Shown in pieces: positions 12,274 to 14,646 of a DNA stretch of 14,646 nt. Numbering within the stretch: position 1 is the first letter of the stretch; each line of letters starts with the position of its first letter. Location: assembly GCA_900545915.1 (NCBI GenBank), contig URAV01000052.1, forward strand, positions 1-14,646, written 5' to 3'. The notes below the pieces were generated by a model that saw only the letters and a list, made by a program, of their open reading frames with translations, was not told where the DNA came from and searched no databases. A program made the position numbers and the translations under genes. Origin of the DNA: an uncultured Porphyromonadaceae bacterium (GTDB lineage Bacteria; Bacteroidota; Bacteroidia; Bacteroidales; Coprobacteraceae).

Positions 12274-14580
12274 ATGACTAAAGAGAAAATGAAAGTTGTA
12301 AGGATGCTGACTATATGTTGCGTTCTTACGTTTTTTTGTTCAGACCTACATGCCCAGTTCAAAACGAAAGAAGCACCGATTATGACAAAATGGGCAAAAG
12401 ACGTGAATTCCGAGAAACCTCATCCGGAGTATCCCCGTCCACAAATGACTCGCAACGAATGGATGAATCTCAACGGAGTATGGGAGTTTCAACGTTCCGC
12501 CGATTTAAACGAAAAGCCACCTTTCGGGAGAAAACTCACAGAAAACATTTTAGTACCCTTTCCCGTCGAGAGTGCCCTTTCCGGAATCATGGAACAACTG
12601 GACAAATTCTGGTACAGACGTACATTTGAAATTCCGTCCAAATGGAAAGGGAAAAAAATTCTGATCCATTTCGGAGCGGTCGATTATGAGGCAGAAGTAT
12701 TTATCAACGGGAAGAAAATAGGACTGCATAAAGGAGGATATCTGCCTTTCAGTTTTGACATAACAAATGCCGTAACAAACGGGAAAAATGAGCTCATAGT
12801 CCGTGTTTATGACCCGACAGATAAGGGAGGGCAACCACGAGGAAAACAAGACAGTATTCAAAAAGGCATCATGTACACACCGACAAGCGGAATATGGCAA
12901 ACAGTATGGCTTGAACCGGTCTCCAAAACTTATATCAAAGATCTCAAAATCGTCCCCGATATAGATAAAAAAGAGGTCGAAGTTACTGTCTTGTCAAATA
13001 CAAAAAATGCCAAAGTACTCGTCGAGCTCGCATCCGGAAAATTTCAAGGGAAAACCAATAGTCCTATAAAGATCAAAATTTCGAATCCGAAACTTTGGTC
13101 TCCTCAAAATCCTTATCTATATGATATTAATGTATCGATATTGGGAAATGACGGCAAACCGACGGATAAGGTCAATAGCTATTTCGGTATGCGAAAAATC
13201 TCCGTAGGAGAAATAAACGGGGTAAAGCGTCTATTCGTAAATAATGAGCCTGTTTTTATGAACGGTCCCCTCGATCAAGGATTCTGGCCCGATGGAATTT
13301 ATACCGCACCCACAGACGAAGCTCTTCGCTTCGACATAGAAGAAACGATTAAAATGGGGTTCAATTTTACTCGCAAACACATAAAAGTAGAACCTGCTCG
13401 CTGGTATTACTGGTGCGACAAACTCGGACTTATGGTATGGCAAGATGCCCCCTCTTGCAATTCATATAGAGGCAGCCACAAAGATGAGCCCACTCCAGAA
13501 ATCGATAAAAAGGCTTTTGAAACCGAACTTACAGGAATGGTAGATTTTCTTAAAAATTCTCCGTCTGTTATTATGTGGGTAATATTTAACGAAGGACAAG
13601 GGCAATTCGATACCGAACGTCTTGTGCAGGTCGTCAAAAAACAAGATCCCACCCGATTGATCAATGACGCAAGCGGAGGAAAATGGTCTTTTTCAGGAGA
13701 CATATTGGATACGCATAGTTACCCTGCTCCTTCTTACCCCAAACCTAAAGTCGAGGATCAAGAAAAAGCTAAAGGGAAAGTGCTCGTTTGCGGTGAATTC
13801 GGTGGTATAGGGATGAAAGTTCCGGGACACATGTGGTTCGAAGGTAAAGGCAGCGGATATGCTAACGTAGATACATCAGAAGATCTTCTCTTCAAATACG
13901 CCGAACTTTATAATATGATTATCAAAATGCGAGAAGAAAACGGTCTCGCTGCCGTAGTTTATACAGAACTTACCGATATAATGACCGAAATCAACGGATT
14001 GTTCACGTATGACAGAATTGCTAAAGTCGATGCTTCTAAAATTACAAAAATAAATACATTCCAATTTAAAATGCCGAATTTTAAAGAAATAGTCCCGACA
14101 TCGGAAAAAGAAGCCCAAATCTGGAAATATAAATACGGTCCGAGAAAAGGAGCTTGGAACAAAGAGAATTTCGATGATTCAGATTGGGAAGAAGGCCTGG
14201 GAGCATTTGGAAATGCCGCCGGTAAAAAGGGAAATACCCCTTGGCCTGTCGCAGACGGCAAAATAAAAGATAATAAGGGCAGAACCATTACGGAAATCTG
14301 CATACGTCGCAAATTTACCATGCCTAAACTTTCTCAAGACGAAATATCCCGCCTTATGCTCAAGGTTATGCATGACGAAAATTTTGATGTATTTATCAAC
14401 GGTGTTCTTGCTTGTAATGCCGGAAGAGCAAATAACGACTATGAATATTTCCCAATAAAGCCAGAGGCTTTAAAAGCTTTGAGAATCGGTAAAGAGAATC
14501 TTATTACCGTATATTGTAAAGATACTGGAGGCGGACGTTTTATCGACGTAGGCATATCTTTGCGAGATAAGATGGAATAG
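12274..14580 (+). CDS. Secreted glycoside hydrolase family 2 protein with extra C-terminal beta domain
   Basis: This 768-residue enzyme probably cleaves beta-linked glycans in the periplasm or at the cell surface. A signal peptide (about 1-28, ending DLHAQ) has no lipobox. Residues 60-215 are the GH2 sugar-binding jelly roll (LNGVWEF, WYRRTFEIP, VFINGKKIG, PFSFDIT). Residues 216-308 are the Ig-like domain ending YFGMRKI. Residues about 318-600 are the TIM barrel. The acid/base is Glu440 in IFNEGQGQF and the nucleophile is Glu508 in VCGEFGG, the retaining pair expected for GH2. From about 611 a further beta-sandwich follows (WNKENFDDSDWEEGLGAFG, DVFINGVLA) that resembles a galactose-binding fold. 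Substrate could be galactoside, glucuronide or mannoside; I cannot tell. ATG 12274 is taken; ATG 12289 is an alternative. It stands alone, without SusC/SusD or a sulfatase. Confidence 0.93.
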   Translation: MTKEKMKVVRMLTICCVLTFFCSDLHAQFKTKEAPIMTKWAKDVNSEKPHPEYPRPQMTRNEWMNLNGVWEFQRSADLNEKPPFGRKLTENILVPFPVESALSGIMEQLDKFWYRRTFEIPSKWKGKKILIHFGAVDYEAEVFINGKKIGLHKGGYLPFSFDITNAVTNGKNELIVRVYDPTDKGGQPRGKQDSIQKGIMYTPTSGIWQTVWLEPVSKTYIKDLKIVPDIDKKEVEVTVLSNTKNAKVLVELASGKFQGKTNSPIKIKISNPKLWSPQNPYLYDINVSILGNDGKPTDKVNSYFGMRKISVGEINGVKRLFVNNEPVFMNGPLDQGFWPDGIYTAPTDEALRFDIEETIKMGFNFTRKHIKVEPARWYYWCDKLGLMVWQDAPSCNSYRGSHKDEPTPEIDKKAFETELTGMVDFLKNSPSVIMWVIFNEGQGQFDTERLVQVVKKQDPTRLINDASGGKWSFSGDILDTHSYPAPSYPKPKVEDQEKAKGKVLVCGEFGGIGMKVPGHMWFEGKGSGYANVDTSEDLLFKYAELYNMIIKMREENGLAAVVYTELTDIMTEINGLFTYDRIAKVDASKITKINTFQFKMPNFKEIVPTSEKEAQIWKYKYGPRKGAWNKENFDDSDWEEGLGAFGNAAGKKGNTPWPVADGKIKDNKGRTITEICIRRKFTMPKLSQDEISRLMLKVMHDENFDVFINGVLACNAGRANNDYEYFPIKPEALKALRIGKENLITVYCKDTGGGRFIDVGISLRDKME

Positions 14581-14591
14581 TAACAAATGAC

Positions 14592-14629
14592 AAAAAAGGG
14601 GCTGTCCAAAAAGTCGGACAGCCCCTTTT
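14592..14629 (+). terminator. Strong terminator after the GH2 gene (possibly bidirectional)
   Basis: A perfect 10-bp GC-rich stem (GGGGCTGTCC 14598-14607 with GGACAGCCCC 14616-14625) has an 8-nt loop, preceded by AAAAAA and followed by TTTT, which also pair. It begins 11 nt after the GH2 stop. The symmetry would serve a convergent gene beyond the window edge. Confidence 0.85.
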
Positions 14630-14646
14630 GCTATTGTTTATTTCGG

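Noticed and set aside
1..14646. CRISPR array, tRNA, rRNA, integrase or insertion sequence
   Set aside because: I found no regularly spaced identical repeats, cloverleaf-like sequence, transposase motif or paired terminal inverted repeats. The repeats present are diverged and too few for an array.

Overview
The window looks like chromosomal DNA of a gut-type Bacteroidales bacterium (Bacteroidota); I cannot fix the genus. The evidence is an AT-rich genome, several good Bacteroidota promoters of the TTTG-N(about 20)-TAnnTTTG type, few Shine-Dalgarno sites, and a gene repertoire typical of the order: a split ABC/FtsX export system with its own TolC and adaptor, a DUF2807 lipoprotein, a secreted GH2 glycosidase and a Dps ferritin.

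Left block, minus strand (about 3161 to 130): ruvX, def (peptide deformylase), a biotin-dependent acyl-CoA carboxyltransferase, and a short biotin carrier protein, then a hairpin terminator. The last two are two of the three parts of an acyl-CoA carboxylase (or a sodium-pumping decarboxylase). No biotin carboxylase or membrane decarboxylase gene lies in the window, so the partner must be encoded elsewhere.

Middle block, minus strand (9153 to 3331): a tight five-gene operon for a tripartite efflux or export pump. In order it holds an ABC ATPase, two different FtsX/MacB-type permeases (stop and start overlap as TAATG), a TolC-like outer-membrane channel, and a HlyD/MacA-like adaptor. Gaps are 11 to 18 nt and a wobble-containing hairpin terminates it near 3200-3235. 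Upstream, also on the minus strand, is a DUF2807 lipoprotein whose C-terminal half is a regular 18-20-residue GVS repeat, ending in its own terminator.

Right block, plus strand (10888 to 14629): small-RNA copy 1, dps, a 21-bp terminator, small-RNA copy 2, a GH2 glycosidase with an extra C-terminal beta domain, and a strong terminator. The two small-RNA units match at 64 of 65 positions and keep promoter, body and terminator. Their hairpin loop differs by one base, which shifts the only reading frame, so they look like RNA genes and not peptide genes.

Intergenic content: three diverged copies of one repeat, about 150-170 bp and all in the same orientation, lie at 1-70 (cut by the window edge), 9327-9499 and 10623-10771. 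The three gene-poor stretches are 9154-9659 (repeat copy, hairpin, possible ATG-less small frame, terminator), 10476-11343 (repeat copy, small RNA, an AAGCTT-rich patch, dps promoter) and 11818-12273 (terminator, small RNA, GH2 promoter). I saw no tRNA, rRNA, CRISPR array, transposase or integrase. The best candidates for something undescribed are the duplicated small RNA and the intergenic repeat family.
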